NCBI GenBank assembly: GCA_028284325.1
Contig: JANQRX010000008.1
Coordinates: 1 to 64,000, forward strand
Direction of reading: 5' to 3'
Length of the DNA stretch: 64,000 nt
From: Bauldia sp.
GTDB lineage: Bacteria > Pseudomonadota > Alphaproteobacteria > Rhizobiales > Kaistiaceae
The translations under genes were made by a program, and so were the position numbers. Of the stretch, positions 1 to 8,563 are shown piece by piece. Position 1 is the stretch's first letter. Each line of letters starts with the position of its first letter. The notes under the pieces are model-generated. The model was not told where the DNA came from. It made no database searches and was given only the letters and a program-made list of their open reading frames with translations.

Positions 1-258
1 TTGGCCGAAGTCGCCGCTGATCACGATGGCTGATATCCATTTCCAGTATTGGACGACGAACGGCTGCCCGAGACCGTAACGTTCCTCCAGCGCCCGGAGC
101 TGCTGACGGTCGATGTTCTGACCCTGTTCGTCGAGTTGGGAGACGACGGTGGTCAGGAAATCTCCGGGGGGAAGCTGGATGATGGCAAAGGCAACGAGCG
201 AGATCGCCAGAAGCGTGGGCACCATCAGGGCGAGGCGTCTCAAGATGAATGACAGCAT
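1..258 (-). CDS. Opp/Dpp-type ABC transporter permease, N-terminal part (cut by window edge)
   Basis: Only the first 86 residues are inside the window. They read as the start of an oligopeptide-type permease of the DppB/OppB family: a basic start (MLSFILRRL), one strong hydrophobic segment at about residues 9-28, then the periplasmic stretch with the family-typical pattern LEERYGLGQPFVVQYWKW and a GDFGQ motif at the edge. It follows the binding-protein gene at 339-2270 on the same strand, 80 bases downstream, so the two should form one importer. The ORF track misses it because the frame is open to the window edge; I read it from the reverse complement. The start is the ATG whose complement is at 256-258; the ribosome binding site is weak. 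Confidence 0.85.
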   Translation of the reverse strand, partial: MLSFILRRLALMVPTLLAISLVAFAIIQLPPGDFLTTVVSQLDEQGQNIDRQQLRALEERYGLGQPFVVQYWKWISAIVISGDFGQ

Positions 259-278
259 GTCCGGCGCTTTCAAGCTGG

Positions 279-311
279 CCCCGCGCGCTTCGGTTGTCTC
301 GGCGCGCGGGG
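279..311 (-). other. Stem-loop between binding-protein and permease genes
   Basis: A perfect 10-bp inverted repeat (CCCCGCGCGC and GCGCGCGGGG) with a 13-base loop lies in the 80-base gap between the binding-protein stop and the permease start. No T-run follows on the transcribed strand, so it looks like an mRNA-stabilising or attenuating hairpin rather than a full terminator. The other three binding-protein genes in this window have a hairpin in the same place. Confidence 0.6.
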
Positions 312-338
312 TATTTGTTCGGTCTTGCCCGGGCGGCC

Positions 339-2270
339 CTAGTTCCTGATGAACCAGTGGCTAGTGTCCTGGGGCCCTGGCGTCGGGTAGGTGAACGATG
401 CCGGCATTGAATCGGCGACGTTGCCCATCCGGTTCGACACAACACTGTACCGCGGCGTGATTAGGTTGATGCCGATGTGGTAGAATTGTTCCTTGGCGAT
501 ATCGATAATCTCGCTGAACAGCGCGTTCTGTGTCTCGGCGTCGGCACTGCCCAGCATCTGGTCGTACAGCGACAACTGGTACTTCACCTGTTCCGGTGGC
601 TCGATGCCTATTTCGTTGTTGTTATACCAGTCCGACCACGGGATTGCGTAGAGCGCGTTGTTGTTGATCGGCACGTAGAGACGCGCATTCAGCATGGCGC
701 CGAGCCCGCCGGCTCCCACATTCGAGACGGCGTCCTGAACGTTCTGGAGTTGCCTCTCCTTGTAGAAAGCGCTGTCGATCACATTCGGGCGCATGTCGAT
801 GCCGACCGCCTTCATGTGCTGCTGCACAAGTTCAAGGACATCGATCTGTTCGCCGTTGGTTGTTCGCACGTCCACCGTGAACGCGATTCGGTTGCCGTCC
901 GGCCCAAGACGGAATCCGTTACCGTCTCGTTCGCTGTAGCCTGCCGCATCCAGCATCTCGTTGGCGAGATCGGGATCGTATTCGGTGTACTGCTTTGCGA
1001 AAGAATCATCGAAGAACGGCGATTCCGGCCGCGGCGATACCTGGTAAGGCTCTCCCTGGCTGACGAAGACCACGTCGATGATCTCCTGCCGGTTGATCGC
1101 GTGCGACAGGGCAATCCGGAAATCCTTGTCGTTGAACAGCTGATGCTTCACCGGATCCTGATGCGTAAGATTCAGGTGAATGACCGCGGCGGTCGACTTG
1201 TCCTCGACAAGGTCGATCAGGTGATAGCCGCCCTGCTCCTGACCGTCGAAAAACAGCGACTTGTCATTCGTACCGAATATCTGCGGACGATAGACGAAGT
1301 CCATCTCACCGTTGAGAGTCTTGAGTTTTAGGACCTCGGCATCCTGGATGACAGAGAAGGACATCGCGTCCAAATACGGCAGCTGGTTCCCTTCCGCGTC
1401 GACTTTCCAATAGTAGGGATTGCGCTCGAAGACGGTTTCGGTCGACGCGCCGGTGTAGGGCGTGGTGACTTTCCATGCGTAGATGGTCGGCCGTTCGGGA
1501 TTGGCCCACGCGCCGATGTTCTGCAGGCCCATGCCTCCAACCCTCTGGGAAAACAGGTCGACCCACGTATCAACACCGGCATCCGCGACAAGCTGATCGA
1601 TACCGTCGGGATTTGTGTCCTTGTGGAACTGCCGGGCGTAGTGCTCCGGCAGCGCCATCGTTTCGGACCAGCCGGCGGCGACTTGCTGCGGGAACTGGCC
1701 GTATGGCGCGGCGAATGTGAAGCGTACGGCGTAGTCGTCGATCTTCTCCACCTTGGCCGGCTCACCGGCGATGACGAGCGTGCGTCCGGGGCCGCCCGGC
1801 GCCAGCTCTTCGTTGTTGGCGACATGCTCCCACCAGAACAGGATGTCATCGGCGGTGAAGTCTTCGCCGTCCGACCACTTCATGCCCTCACGCAGATAGA
1901 ACGTGTAGGTCGAGGCATCGTCGCTCGCTTCGAAGCGCTCGGCGATATGCGGCTCGACGGCCGACCAACTACGGTTCCACTGCAGCAGCCGCTCGTAGCC
2001 AATGAAACGCTGCAGCCACCCATATCCGCGATCGGTGCCGCCGAGAAGGTCGCTGTTCATCACGCCGCCATAGGCGCCGATCTCGCTGACCGCCTCAATC
2101 ACCTTGGGATTGGTAGGCAACCGGTCGTCGACCGCCGGCAAGGTGCCGGCGGCGACCATGGCCGCTGTCGCGGGTCCTTCCTCGAACGCCATTGCCGCGG
2201 GCGCCGTAAGCATCACGGCCGTAGTTACAGCCAAACACGAAGTGAAGGAAGCCAGATGTGTTGTCTTCAT
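339..2270 (-). CDS. ABC transporter substrate-binding protein, peptide/oligosaccharide type (SBP_bac_5)
   Basis: Periplasmic binding protein of about 643 residues. The ORF track starts 19 codons too early; I place the start at MKTTHLAS because AGGAGGAA lies just upstream and a clear signal peptide follows (residues 1-28, ending AMA). The body has SBP family 5 features: YTFYLREGMKWSDGEDFTADD near residue 120 and ALSHAINRQEIIDVVF in the second half. At over 600 residues it is longer than ordinary dipeptide-binding proteins (about 500-540), which fits the subgroup that binds oligosaccharides in glycan-using bacteria; that ligand is an inference. The next gene on the strand is the permease at the window edge. 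The neighbouring glycoside hydrolase and LacI regulator support a sugar role. Confidence 0.9.
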   Translation of the reverse strand: MKTTHLASFTSCLAVTTAVMLTAPAAMAFEEGPATAAMVAAGTLPAVDDRLPTNPKVIEAVSEIGAYGGVMNSDLLGGTDRGYGWLQRFIGYERLLQWNRSWSAVEPHIAERFEASDDASTYTFYLREGMKWSDGEDFTADDILFWWEHVANNEELAPGGPGRTLVIAGEPAKVEKIDDYAVRFTFAAPYGQFPQQVAAGWSETMALPEHYARQFHKDTNPDGIDQLVADAGVDTWVDLFSQRVGGMGLQNIGAWANPERPTIYAWKVTTPYTGASTETVFERNPYYWKVDAEGNQLPYLDAMSFSVIQDAEVLKLKTLNGEMDFVYRPQIFGTNDKSLFFDGQEQGGYHLIDLVEDKSTAAVIHLNLTHQDPVKHQLFNDKDFRIALSHAINRQEIIDVVFVSQGEPYQVSPRPESPFFDDSFAKQYTEYDPDLANEMLDAAGYSERDGNGFRLGPDGNRIAFTVDVRTTNGEQIDVLELVQQHMKAVGIDMRPNVIDSAFYKERQLQNVQDAVSNVGAGGLGAMLNARLYVPINNNALYAIPWSDWYNNNEIGIEPPEQVKYQLSLYDQMLGSADAETQNALFSEIIDIAKEQFYHIGINLITPRYSVVSNRMGNVADSMPASFTYPTPGPQDTSHWFIRN

Positions 2271-2360
2271 GAAGAATTCCTCCTGATCACGCGGCGTCAA
2301 CCACCGCCAACCCTGACGGTCCCACACAACGCGACAATGCGCAAGATTGTGTTACTAAAT

Positions 2361-2382
2361 ATTGCGTAAAAATGAGCGCAAT
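2361..2382. promoter_or_regulatory. ATTGCG...CGCAAT inverted repeat upstream of the binding-protein gene
   Basis: ATTGCG (2361-2366) and CGCAAT (2377-2382) form an inverted repeat with a 10-base spacer about 90 bases upstream of the binding-protein start. ATTGCGT also occurs twice in the divergent promoter region at 3403-3421. The repeated word makes it a candidate operator for the nearby LacI-type regulator at 4087; this assignment is inferred, and the element overlaps the terminator stem of the upstream gene. Confidence 0.35.
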
Positions 2383-2393
2383 AATTGCGCTCA
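2368..2393 (-). terminator. Intrinsic terminator after the hydroxyacid dehydrogenase gene
   Basis: Read on the minus strand, TGAGCGCAAT and ATTGCGCTCA form a perfect 10-bp inverted repeat around one central base (an 8-bp stem with a small loop in practice), followed directly by TTTTT. It begins one base after the stop codon of the dehydrogenase gene. This is a textbook Rho-independent terminator and separates that gene from the downstream transporter genes. Confidence 0.75.
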
Positions 2394-2394
2394 A

Positions 2395-3354
2395 TCAATA
2401 GCCGAGCGACTTGTCGACGAGATTGACCAGCGGGCGTCCTGCGGCGAAACGGCGCAGATTGTCGACGAAGATATCGAACCCGCGGGCGAACGTCTCCTCG
2501 GTGGTCGCGCCATTGTGCGGCGTCACGATGGTGTTCGGTGCTTGCCAGAACGGGCTGTTCTTGGGCAGTGGCTCAACCCCGTGGGCGTCCAGCCCGGCGC
2601 CTGCGATCTCGCCCTTATTGAGGGCGTCCAGAAGGTCGTCGTCTACGATGATCCCGCCACGCGAGAAGCACACGAGAAATGCGGACGGTTTCATGGTCCG
2701 GAACGCGGCCGCGTCGAGAAGGCCGAGCGTTTCGTCGGTCCGCGGCGCCGCAACCACAATAAAGTCGCAGCCTGTCAGGAAGGCGTAAAGGTCGCCGGGT
2801 CCGTACATGCGGTCAACATGCTCCATGGGCATTGGGTGTCGCCGGAGCCCCTTGACTTCCATATGAAAAGCCTTGGCTTTCTGCGCCAAATCAGCACCGG
2901 AGTGTCCTAGGCCGAGGATGCCGCAGACCTTGCCGGCCAGTTCCCCGTGCGTGAAGCGATCCCACTTATTTCCGCGCTGCGCATCGATCCACCGGGTCGC
3001 GTTTCGGTTCAGCATCAACATCAGCATCATAGCGTGCTCTGCAAGTGGGATGGCGCCGTTCCCCTTCGAGCAGGTGAAGGGTACCTCGCTCGACCGCATT
3101 TCCGGATAGAGCATGGAATCCGGTCCAGCTGCCCAGGAATGAATCCACTTCAGGCGCTTGGCGGCGCCGAGCGCTCCGGCGGAAATGTCACCGCCGACGA
3201 CGTCCGCTTCGGCGATCCCGTTTTCGAGCGACTGCCGATCAGAGAAGAACCGGATCGTTGCTGCTGGCGCCGCGCGGCGAAGAGCGGCCATCTTGGCGTC
3301 GCTGGACTTTGTCTGAAGGTGAACGTTGAACGTCCCGTTTGACTGCCCGGTCAT
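2395..3354 (-). CDS. D-2-hydroxyacid dehydrogenase, NAD(P)-dependent
   Basis: A 319-residue member of the D-isomer-specific 2-hydroxyacid dehydrogenase family, which interconverts 2-keto acids and D-2-hydroxyacids with NAD(P)H. The Rossmann loop GILGLGHSG is at about residues 145-153. The catalytic arginine is in CFSRGGIIVDD, and the histidine in VTPHNGATT. The usual acidic residue region reads GLDAHGVEPLP, slightly different from the common DVFEPEPLP. The ORF track start is 35 codons upstream of my choice; I take the ATG at 3354, which has GGGGA upstream and leaves a normal-length protein. It is divergent from the SnoaL-like gene. Substrate unknown. Confidence 0.85.
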   Translation of the reverse strand: MTGQSNGTFNVHLQTKSSDAKMAALRRAAPAATIRFFSDRQSLENGIAEADVVGGDISAGALGAAKRLKWIHSWAAGPDSMLYPEMRSSEVPFTCSKGNGAIPLAEHAMMLMLMLNRNATRWIDAQRGNKWDRFTHGELAGKVCGILGLGHSGADLAQKAKAFHMEVKGLRRHPMPMEHVDRMYGPGDLYAFLTGCDFIVVAAPRTDETLGLLDAAAFRTMKPSAFLVCFSRGGIIVDDDLLDALNKGEIAGAGLDAHGVEPLPKNSPFWQAPNTIVTPHNGATTEETFARGFDIFVDNLRRFAAGRPLVNLVDKSLGY

Positions 3355-3402
3355 GAAGAATCCCCGTCGGTGACCAATCTGGCTACACCCTAGACCAAAA
3401 CT

Positions 3403-3421
3403 ATTGCGTTTGAAATTGCGT
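3403..3421. promoter_or_regulatory. Direct repeat of ATTGCGT in a divergent promoter region
   Basis: Two copies of ATTGCGT 12 bases apart (3403-3409 and 3415-3421), followed by related TGCG words, lie between the divergent dehydrogenase and SnoaL-like genes. The same word sits upstream of the binding-protein gene at 2361. Candidate operator of the local LacI regulator; inferred only. Confidence 0.35.
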
Positions 3422-3521
3422 AATATTGATGCGATATGTTGCGTACAGGAGTTGAGCATGCGGCACGTGTGTGTGCGCTCCGATCGTTTCGACTGGCCGG
3501 CTAGGAGGAGATTGCCAGGTA

Positions 3522-3923
3522 ATGTCAGAAGATCAGGCCTCTACGCAAACAATCTGTCAGCGGCTGGCGATTGCCGCTTACAGCCTGATGGATCACGGCC
3601 GCTATGATGAAGCCGCGGAACTGTTCGCCGACGACGCCGTCTGGGTGCGTGGAGGCAACCCGGTCGAGGGCCGTGAGGGGATACGCGAGTCATTGCACAG
3701 TCGGCCGGCGGATCAGGTCACACGGCACATCATTACCAATGTCCTCGTGCAAGCCGAGCGGAATGGTTCGGCTAGCGCGACCGCCTGCTTCATGCCGTTT
3801 CGAGGCTCGAGTGATGGCGGAAAGGTCGGCCCGCCCGTTGTTGGTGACCTGGTGGTGAAGTTCCGGCGCTATCCGGAGGGTTGGCGCATCACCCACATGA
3901 AACCGTCGATCATCTTTGGCTGA
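3522..3923 (+). CDS. SnoaL-like / nuclear transport factor 2 fold protein
   Basis: A small protein of 133 residues with the pattern of SnoaL-like NTF2-fold proteins: an N-terminal helix, ELFADDAVWVRG, an EGREGIRESL segment, and a C-terminal strand ending WRITHMKPS. Members are small isomerases, dehydratases, hydrolases or binding proteins, so no reaction can be assigned. The start is set at MSEDQAS because AGGAGGAG lies 11 bases upstream; the ORF track begins 17 codons earlier without support. It is divergent from the hydroxyacid dehydrogenase and is followed by the LacI regulator, so it probably belongs to the same locus. Confidence 0.7.
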   Translation: MSEDQASTQTICQRLAIAAYSLMDHGRYDEAAELFADDAVWVRGGNPVEGREGIRESLHSRPADQVTRHIITNVLVQAERNGSASATACFMPFRGSSDGGKVGPPVVGDLVVKFRRYPEGWRITHMKPSIIFG

Positions 3924-4086
3924 ACGTGTCCCCTCCGGTCGCAAATCCGGTTCTTGGGCAGCGGCTCGACTACGGGCGCTCGACCTTCCAATGGCTGGAG
4001 CATTGCCTTATGCACAGGACCCGCCCGTTTTTCGATCTGGACCGAGTCGCAGTAGCTTCCGCAGAAGCGCGACCGAAGGTAGTGCG

Positions 4087-5064
4087 TTGAAATCCGTAAC
4101 ACTCGACGACCTCGCGCGCGAACTGAACATCTCCAAGTTCTCCGTCTCGCGCGCTTTGTCGGGCAAGCCCGGCGTCAGCGTAGAGACGCGGAGGGCGGTT
4201 GAGACCATGGCGCGGGAGCTGGGATACCGCCACCCCGCGTTGTCGGCGGGACGGAGTATCTCTCCGGGGTCGCATACCGTCGGCTTGCTTATTCCGCGCG
4301 GCGACGCCGAGGTCAGCGAGTTTTGGATGCATGTCCTGGGAGGCGCCGAAGCCGAGGCAAAACGCATCGGCTTCAAGCTCGAGATCCGGATTCTCGACGG
4401 CAAGGCTACGCCGGACGATTGTCGCGGCTTAGGCGGCGTCATCATAGCTGGTCGGCGGCAGGTCGAATCCAGCGACCATGCCAAGGCGCCGCACGACTTG
4501 GTCGTACGCATCGGCCATCCGGCACCGCTGGAGCCGAACGACACGGTGTCCGGCGCGAGTTGGGAAGGTGGTTTCTTGATCGGTCAGCACCTTCGCGACC
4601 ACGGCCACCGCCGGATCGTCTATGTGACCGACCGCGACGGCGACCAATCGCGCGAACTGCGCTACGAGGGGCTTGCCGATGCCGTTGGTGTCAGGCCGGG
4701 TAGGCTGCTGTTGCCGCCGGGCGCGTCGTTTCGTCAGGCGATACAGGAGGAAGAGTCGACACGGGCAACGACCGCCTTTGTCTGCGCAACCGACAATGTT
4801 GCCTTCTCCGTGGTGTACGGTCTCTCGCGGCTCGGGAAGGACATCCCCGGCGATGTCTCAGTGGTCGGCTGCAATGATTACGCGCAGGCTTCTCTGATGT
4901 CCCCGCAACTGACGACGCTCCAGGCGCCGATGCGCCAGATCGGACGCACGGCCGTTCAGGTTTTGGCCCAGCGCCTGCTCGGCGAGTGGCGCGATCCGCT
5001 GTCGCGGCGGATCGAGATCGCCCAAACGCTCATCGTCCGAGAGACGACCGGGCCAGCACCGTAA
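4087..5064 (+). CDS. LacI-family transcriptional regulator
   Basis: A 325-residue one-component regulator: N-terminal HTH (VTLDDLARELNISKFSVSRALSGKPGVS, residues 3-30) and a periplasmic-binding-protein-like sensor domain with the family phrases FVCATDNVAFSVVYGL, VSVVGCNDYA and LTTLQAPM. The ORF track extends 57 codons upstream, giving an atypical tail that overlaps the previous gene. I choose the TTG at 4087, which puts the HTH at the usual distance from the N-terminus; the ribosome binding site is weak, so the start is uncertain. It lies just upstream of the glycoside hydrolase and is the best local candidate for the ATTGCG elements at 2361 and 3403. Confidence 0.9.
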   Translation: MKSVTLDDLARELNISKFSVSRALSGKPGVSVETRRAVETMARELGYRHPALSAGRSISPGSHTVGLLIPRGDAEVSEFWMHVLGGAEAEAKRIGFKLEIRILDGKATPDDCRGLGGVIIAGRRQVESSDHAKAPHDLVVRIGHPAPLEPNDTVSGASWEGGFLIGQHLRDHGHRRIVYVTDRDGDQSRELRYEGLADAVGVRPGRLLLPPGASFRQAIQEEESTRATTAFVCATDNVAFSVVYGLSRLGKDIPGDVSVVGCNDYAQASLMSPQLTTLQAPMRQIGRTAVQVLAQRLLGEWRDPLSRRIEIAQTLIVRETTGPAP

Positions 5065-5178
5065 TAGGCTGGAGCGACACAGCGCACGACCGACGATCCG
5101 CCGTCTTGAGTGGCTAGAAGTCGCCAGATTGCCGGTCACTAACCAGAGAATCTCGACCTTTGAAGAAGTGGCAGTCTT

Positions 5179-7308
5179 GTGGAACGTGATCGTCAGCATA
5201 CCGATTGGTGGAAGAAGCCTTTTCGCATGGTCCAAACCAACCTGCGCCTGGGCGACGCCAACTTCCCACAGGACGATCTCGCACGGCAGGTCCGGGCCTT
5301 CGGCGCCAACGTACTCCTCTATAATGTCGGTGGCATTTTCGCCTTCTACCCGACCGACCTTCCCCTGCAGGCTCGCAACCCGCTCATGGAAGGCGATGCG
5401 CTGGCACGCGCCATTGCGGCCGCCCGCAACGAAGGGCTGGCCCTTGTCGGCAGGTTCGACATGTCGAAGGCAACGCGTCTCGCTTACGACGCCCACCCCA
5501 GCTGGTTCGTTATGAACGGGGCCGGCGAACCGCTGGAGTACAACGGAACCTACCAAGCATGCGTCAACGGCGACTGGTACCAGGACTACGCGTTCAGGAT
5601 CATCGATGAAGCGCTCGGACGTTATGACGTCGACGGCGTCTTCTTCAATATGTTCGGCTATCGCAACCGGACTTACTCGAACGAGTATTTCGGCCCGTGT
5701 AGGTGCGAAAACTGCAGCCGGGCCTTCCGCGACTTTTCCGGGAAAGAGATCCCCGAGAAGGAAGACTTCTCGGACCCTAACTATCCAGATTATCTTCAAT
5801 TCAAGGAAAAGACCACGCGTAGCCTGTGGCGGCTCATGACCGATCACATCCACGCTACCGCGCCTGGAGTGGCGATCTGCGGACCGGACTCTTACTCGGA
5901 CGTTATCCGAATGGAATCACAACGGGCCGTCGCGCGTCCCGCACCGGCATGGCCCTATCAGTCGGGGCAGCAGGCGCGGTGGGGGCGATCGGCCGGCGGA
6001 GGGCGTCCGGCATCGTCGACCTCGACTAACTTCATCGACTTTGCATGGCGCTTCCACGCCGAGACTGGAGCGCTGCATCTGCTGCGGTTTGCCCAGCAGC
6101 TCGGCAGCGGCGCCGCCCTCGACTACTACTTGCTCGGCGTCCTCGACCAGGACGATGGCGGTCCGCTCGCCGAGGTTTCCGAACTCTTCAAATGGCACGC
6201 ACGCCACGAGGCCATATATGACGGCGTGAAACCCGCCGCCCGCGTCGCACTCTACGCGAGCCGGCCAACGTCGCGGTTCTCTGGGCGCACCGACAGCGCG
6301 CCGTACGCAACTGGGGCCGCCAGAGGCGCGTACAGAATGCTCGTCGAAGCGCGAATCGCCTTCGACACCTTTACGGACGAAGAACTGGAAGCCGACCCGG
6401 ACGCACTCGGCCGCTACGACGCCATTTTCCTACCGAACGTGACCTGCATGTCCGACACCGAAGCCGCAGCGCTCGATGCGTGGGTGCAAGGCGGCGGGCT
6501 TCTTATCGCGACAGGCGAGACCGGCCACTACGACGCGTTGGGTCAACGCCGCGACCGCGTCGCGCTCACGAGCCTGTCGGCGAGCGAACTGCATCGCTCC
6601 GACATGCGGCAGGAGGGCGCTTACTTCCGCATCGAGGCACCGGAATTCGACGACCTACGAACCCGCCTGTTGATGCTCGACGGCCCGTACTACCGGCCGA
6701 TGCAGGTGCGCGAGGCCAGTGAATCCAGGCTACGACTGCTACCGCCACAGCGGTTCGGCCCACCGGAGCTGTGCTTTCCCAAAGACGACGACGGCGCGCC
6801 CGGTATGCTGATCGGCAAAGCTGGCAAGGGCGTCGCGATTTCCGTCCCCTGGCACCCCGACTGGATGTACTGGCGCGACAGCCTGCCCAATCATCGCAAG
6901 CTCGTCTCAAGTCTTATCCGCACCCACGCACCGCATCAGCCCGTGGTCCTCGAGGGCGACGGGCCGGTGGAGGTCACCCTCCAAAAGACTCGGGACAGCG
7001 CGTGGCTTGTTCACGTCATCAACTACGCGGGCCAGCGCAACAACCTCTACGAGACGCCGCCGCAGCTCCACGGACTGCGCCTCGGCATTGCGAACGCGGA
7101 ACCGTTTGCGCGCTGCCTCAGGGCCGGCTTGACCGTCGAGGCGACGCAGCCCGACGAGGTCTCCGATCAACGATACCGGTGGTTTTCCCTGCCGCCGGTG
7201 GGCGCCTTTGAAGTCGTGGCGATCGATATCGCCGCGGATCGGAAGGCCGCGATCATGCGGGATTCAACGGCTCCGGCCCCACGGACGCCCACCGGTATTC
7301 GCTCTTAG
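5179..7308 (+). CDS. Glycoside-hydrolase-like protein (GHL6 type) with GH42-like C-terminal region
   Basis: A 709-residue protein without a signal peptide, so probably cytoplasmic. The N-terminal half resembles hypothetical glycosyl hydrolase family GHL6: it starts WWKKPFRMVQTNLRLGD, has VDGVFFNMFGYRNRTYS near residue 155, and a cysteine-rich CRCENCSRAF segment. The second half has a beta-galactosidase-trimerisation-like region (YDAIFLPNVTCMSDTEAAALDAWVQGGGLLIATGETG). The start is a GTG. Such proteins are usually annotated as beta-galactosidase-like or alpha-L-fucosidase-like, but I cannot name the linkage. Position after a LacI regulator and near an Opp-type importer suggests intracellular hydrolysis of an imported glycoside. 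Confidence 0.75.
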   Translation: MERDRQHTDWWKKPFRMVQTNLRLGDANFPQDDLARQVRAFGANVLLYNVGGIFAFYPTDLPLQARNPLMEGDALARAIAAARNEGLALVGRFDMSKATRLAYDAHPSWFVMNGAGEPLEYNGTYQACVNGDWYQDYAFRIIDEALGRYDVDGVFFNMFGYRNRTYSNEYFGPCRCENCSRAFRDFSGKEIPEKEDFSDPNYPDYLQFKEKTTRSLWRLMTDHIHATAPGVAICGPDSYSDVIRMESQRAVARPAPAWPYQSGQQARWGRSAGGGRPASSTSTNFIDFAWRFHAETGALHLLRFAQQLGSGAALDYYLLGVLDQDDGGPLAEVSELFKWHARHEAIYDGVKPAARVALYASRPTSRFSGRTDSAPYATGAARGAYRMLVEARIAFDTFTDEELEADPDALGRYDAIFLPNVTCMSDTEAAALDAWVQGGGLLIATGETGHYDALGQRRDRVALTSLSASELHRSDMRQEGAYFRIEAPEFDDLRTRLLMLDGPYYRPMQVREASESRLRLLPPQRFGPPELCFPKDDDGAPGMLIGKAGKGVAISVPWHPDWMYWRDSLPNHRKLVSSLIRTHAPHQPVVLEGDGPVEVTLQKTRDSAWLVHVINYAGQRNNLYETPPQLHGLRLGIANAEPFARCLRAGLTVEATQPDEVSDQRYRWFSLPPVGAFEVVAIDIAADRKAAIMRDSTAPAPRTPTGIRS

Positions 7309-7457
7309 CGAGATTTGATCGTCATGAACAGCGTGGAGGTTGACGACGATCGCATGGCTTGCCGGCGGAGCAGCGACCACGACCAGAAGGACCATCGATT
7401 GCCGATAATGGTGGCGCACCGAATACTGCAGTTCGCGCACGATGCGGCCATGGTTCG

Positions 7458-7559
7458 GGCGTTACGCTCGAGGACGGCAGCCGGGTTGATGCCGATTATA
7501 TCGTGATCGCAACGGGTTCGAGTCGCAGGTTCCATCCTGCCCTCAACCGAATTTCTTAA
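7458..7559 (+). pseudogene. Fragment of an FAD/NAD(P)-binding oxidoreductase
   Basis: About 34 codons in one frame read VTLEDGSRVDADYIVIATGSS, the typical ATG motif stretch of pyridine-nucleotide-disulfide oxidoreductases, then stop after a few more residues. No start or remainder of the enzyme is visible nearby. The upstream stretch 7309-7457 holds no recognisable gene. This is a remnant in a decay zone; identification rests on one motif. Confidence 0.5.
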
Positions 7560-7705
7560 ACAAATCAGATAGTTATGAGGCGTCCGGATTTCTAGCTCGC
7601 CGGACGTCGGGCTGCGCGGTGTTTGCCTCCGCCATGTGCCGGCCACAAGGCGACGCTACCATCAGGGTTCCAACCTGAAGGTCGCACCATTGCTCCACTG
7701 TGACG

Positions 7706-8203
7706 CTAGCGCAGGTAGCGTTCGAGCGGCTTCTTGTTCGGATCGAACACCGGTGATGATGCCACGTCGTTTGGTTTATCCTCATCGCTCGGTCGATCAG
7801 CAGCCTCTGGCTCACGCTCCGCGCCACGTCGGCGGCGATCGCGTCGGGGTCAAACAGCTCAAGAATCCTGGCGCGCATGCGCGCCTCAATCTCCCGATCG
7901 TCTGGGCGGCCGGCCAGGTTCTCCCGCTCAGCGGGATCGACCGCCAGGTCAAACACCTGGCAGTCACGGCCATGGATGTAGATGTATCGGTGCAGCTTCT
8001 GCCTCAGCATGAAGCAGGACGCCCCGACCATGGCATCGGAGTGGGTTTCGCAGATCCCATCTATCCGTGCCGGTTCCGTCCAACAAGCCCATGACGCTGC
8101 GACCGTCCATGGCAGGCGTTCGTCCGGCGCCACGAGCCGGTTCGTCAGCCGGCAACAGGGCAGCGTTGTCGTAAGCCCGGTTGGAGGATGTGTACTTGCC
8201 CGT
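7706..8203 (-). pseudogene. Sulfatase (choline-sulfatase-like) pseudogene, internally deleted and frameshifted
   Basis: Pieces of one sulfatase lie in order on the minus strand but in different frames. TGKYTSSNRAYDNAALLPADEP (an N-terminal sulfatase piece) runs directly into TPAMDGRSVMGLLDGT, skipping most of the enzyme. A frame change follows, then CQVFDLAVDPAERENLAGRP and ARILELFDPDAIAADV. After WHHH another single-base shift is needed to read PVFDPNKKPLERYLR and the stop at 7706. The family is normally about 480-500 residues; about 165 codons survive. The large deletion plus two frame changes make it non-functional. Loss next to an IS remnant suggests IS-mediated decay. Confidence 0.75.
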
Positions 8204-8437
8204 CACCAAGCAGCGCCAGCTCATCCCGCCAACGCTTGAACTGCCGTGTGCTGATCCCGAGCTCGTCGCATACGGCCTTGTCCGTGACCCCTTCCTCACT
8301 CGCCCGAAGAAGAGCCTCTCGCTAGAACTCGGAGCTGTATCGCTTGTAACGACGCTTCGGCTTTGGCTGGTTCATCCTGACGCCTCCTTAGCGCTCTCGC
8401 GCTCATTCTAGATGTCCACCAAACGGGCAGCAGCTCA
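8204..8437 (-). mobile_element. IS3-family remnant: terminal repeat and broken orfA
   Basis: The minus strand carries an ATG at 8375 after AGGAGGCG, reading MNQPKPKRRYKRYSSEF, then an amber codon, then REALLRASEEGVTDKAVCDELGISTRQFKRWRDEL, the HTH part of an IS3-type OrfA transposase. It stops abruptly where the sulfatase fragment begins near 8204. Upstream, TGAGCTGCTGCCCGTTTGGT ending at 8437 looks like an IS3-family terminal inverted repeat. orfB and the other end are absent. The element is dead: a stop codon in frame and truncation. Confidence 0.7.
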
Positions 8438-8563
8438 GAGAGCGAATCTCGAAAGCTGAGACGGGCACGGCGCTCACGCCAATCGCCTCAGAAGAAGCAC
8501 TACATAAGGTATTACCAGTCAATCCGGGGAACGCCATCACCACCGTCTATGCATTGAACACCT

